Of a DNA stretch of 64,000 nucleotides, positions 62,773 through 64,000 are shown piece after piece (the first letter of the stretch is position 1; each line of letters begins with the position of its first letter). Source of the stretch: Actinoplanes lobatus. Its GTDB lineage: Bacteria; Actinomycetota; Actinomycetes; Mycobacteriales; Micromonosporaceae. The position numbers and the translations under genes are program-made. The stretch is taken from NCBI RefSeq assembly GCF_014205215.1, contig NZ_JACHNC010000001.1:4965001-5029000 (forward strand). Reading direction: 5' to 3'. The notes below the pieces were generated by a model. The model searched no databases and was not told the DNA's origin. It worked only from the letters and a program-made list of their open reading frames with translations.

Positions 62773-63549
62773 CTACCGCATCGCGTTGCGCTTGGCGGCC
62801 TGGATCTGCTCGTAGACCCGGGTGCGCAGCTGGATGAACCGGGGGTCGGCCCGGGTGGTCAGCTGGTCCCGCTGGTCGGGCAGGTCGATGGCCAGCTCCT
62901 CCTGCACCACGGTCGGCGAGGTGGAGAGCATCACCACCCGCTGTCCGAGGTAGACCGACTCGTCGATGTCGTGGGTCACGAACAGGATGGTCACGCCCAG
63001 CCGCTTCCACAGCTGGCGGACCAGGTCCTCCAGGTCGGCGCGGGTCTGCGCGTCGACGGCCGCGAACGGCTCGTCCATGAGCAGCGTCTGCGGCTCGTAC
63101 GCGACCGCGCGGGCGATCGCGACGCGCTGCTGCATGCCGCCGGAGAGCTGCCACGGGTACGCCGACGCCGTGCCGGTCAGTCCTACCGCTTCCAATGACT
63201 GCTCTACCAGCTGCTTGCGTCGGGCTCGCCCGACTCCTTTTTGCTTGAGCGGCAGTTCCACGTTGTCGCGCACGCTCATCCAGGGGAACAGGCTGCGCCC
63301 GTACTCCTGGAACACCACGGCCATGCCCGGCGGCGGCCCGTCGACCGGCTTGCCGTTGACGCGGACGTCCCCGGCGGTCGGGTCGAGCAGGCCGGAGATA
63401 CAGCGCAGCAGCGTGGTCTTGCCACAGCCGGACGGGCCGACCAGGCAGACCAGTTCGCCGTTGTCGACGGTGAACGTCAGGTCGCGGAGCGCCTCCACCT
63501 CCCGGCTTCCGGACCGGTAGACCTTCCGCAGTCCCTTCACTTCGAGCAT
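62773..63549 (-). CDS. ABC importer ATP-binding protein (nitrate/sulfonate/taurine type)
   Basis: The 258-residue ATPase has Walker A VGPSGCGKTTLLRC, Q-loop VVFQEYGRSLFPW (diagnostic of the SsuB/TauB/NrtD group), signature WQLSGGMQQRVAIARA, Walker B TLLMDEPFAAVD and switch VTHDIDE. It powers import of a small organic anion or related compound. It lies 13 bp after the permease gene on the same strand. The binding protein is not in the window. The substrate cannot be told. Confidence 0.9.
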   Translation of the reverse strand: MLEVKGLRKVYRSGSREVEALRDLTFTVDNGELVCLVGPSGCGKTTLLRCISGLLDPTAGDVRVNGKPVDGPPPGMAVVFQEYGRSLFPWMSVRDNVELPLKQKGVGRARRKQLVEQSLEAVGLTGTASAYPWQLSGGMQQRVAIARAVAYEPQTLLMDEPFAAVDAQTRADLEDLVRQLWKRLGVTILFVTHDIDESVYLGQRVVMLSTSPTVVQEELAIDLPDQRDQLTTRADPRFIQLRTRVYEQIQAAKRNAMR

Positions 63550-63562
63550 CGTCGCTCCTCCC

Positions 63563-64000
63563 TCAGCTCTGGCGCTGCGCCGCGCGCAGGCCCTCGTACC
63601 ATCGCAACGCCCGCCGCTCGGCGAGCCGGAACAGCAGCGACAGCACGAAGCCGAGCAGGCCGAGCAGGATGATCCCGCTCCACATCTCGGGGATCGCGAA
63701 GCTGCGCTGGAACTGCACGATGGTGAAGCCGAGGCCGTTGCTGGCCGCGAACATCTCGCTGATCACCATCAGGATGATCGCGATGGACAGCGCCTGGCGC
63801 AGTCCGGTCGCGATCTGCGGGCCCGCCGACGGCAGGATCACCTTGGTGATGCGGGCGACGCCGTTCACCCCGTACGAGCGTGCGGTCTCCAGCACCACGC
63901 TGTCCACCGCGCGGACGCCTTCCACCGTGTTGAGCAGGATCGGCCAGATGCACCCGAAGACGATGACGATCACCTTCATGGCGTCGCCGATGCCGGCGAA
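63563..64000 (-). CDS. ABC importer permease, SsuC/TauC-like (partial, cut by window edge)
   Basis: The visible C-terminal 145 residues include the cytoplasmic EAA loop (VLETARSYGVNGVARITKVILPSAGP), which docks with the ATPase, and three membrane helices. The N-terminal part lies beyond position 64000; the frame is open to the edge, so the true start is outside. It is coupled with the downstream SsuB-like ATPase gene. Confidence 0.88.
   Translation of the reverse strand, partial: FAGIGDAMKVIVIVFGCIWPILLNTVEGVRAVDSVVLETARSYGVNGVARITKVILPSAGPQIATGLRQALSIAIILMVISEMFAASNGLGFTIVQFQRSFAIPEMWSGIILLGLLGFVLSLLFRLAERRALRWYEGLRAAQRQS

Overview
The window is very GC-rich DNA with dense genes, many GTG and TTG starts, ATGA/GTGA stop-start overlaps inside operons, and a typical actinomycete gene set: class F sortase, DUF2510, DUF3040, DUF2332, a DHA2-type MFS pump, LacI and GntR regulators. 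It looks like a chromosomal segment of a filamentous actinomycete, most likely a Micromonosporaceae member such as Actinoplanes. That placement is inference from gene content and style. I saw no rRNA, tRNA, insertion sequence, integrase or CRISPR array.

Layout. 1-864 is a repeat-bearing spacer. 865-6096 holds small membrane, ATP-grasp-like, SHOCT, spermidine-synthase-like, DUF2332 and MFS genes. 6097-7202 is a non-coding repeat cluster: four long palindromes, then a 52-bp tandem repeat copied from the end of the next gene. 7203-10907 has a divergent GntR/LacI regulator pair, BluB and DUF72. 10956-11837 encodes a secreted cutinase of the polyester-hydrolase type. 12088-14536 is an RtcB-PrfH RNA-repair and ribosome-rescue cassette with an unusual 0.65-kb segment between its genes. 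15444-21291 has an AsnC regulator, an MFS pump and a heterodimeric ABC exporter. 21394-27561 is an overlapping five-gene operon that takes L-rhamnulose to DHAP and L-lactate, then L-lactate to pyruvate (rhaEW-rhaB-lutABC). It sits behind a promoter with a LacI-type operator, and the same palindrome core occurs in front of the LacI gene at 7971.

27545-36335 is a signalling and efflux region: a receiver-domain protein without its phospho-acceptor, a divergent histidine-kinase-like protein without its phospho-acceptor His, two HlyD-like adaptors without an adjacent pump, a DUF5666 protein, an MMPL transporter and an intact histidine kinase. 36522-40155 carries the three activities known for turning D-amino acids into L-amino acids through N-succinyl intermediates (M20 hydrolase, GNAT, NSAR/OSBS enolase-superfamily racemase) plus a SIS-domain protein. 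40145-46253 has a lysyl-oxidase-like secreted protein, ICL/PEP-mutase and NmrA-like enzymes, a membrane protein with a duplicated N-terminus, an HxlR regulator and a class III aminotransferase.

46277-51475 encodes a 1,732-residue membrane protein that joins a catalytically degenerate caspase-like domain, about 1,000 residues of disordered linker, one membrane helix and a YncE-like beta-propeller. 52934-53691 is a second repeat-rich spacer, related to 1-475, with a 7-bp minisatellite. The rest holds a membrane-tethered helix-hairpin-helix protein, an APC permease, a UspA protein, a secreted beta-helix protein, a sortase with a candidate surface substrate, a DUF2510 protein, a secreted M28 aminopeptidase and part of an SsuB/SsuC-type ABC importer cut by the window edge.

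Recurring themes are catalytically degenerate paralogues (caspase, kinase/receiver pair, ABC half-sites) and a dispersed family of palindromic non-coding repeats built on GCGATCTTGG / CCAAGATCGC arms.
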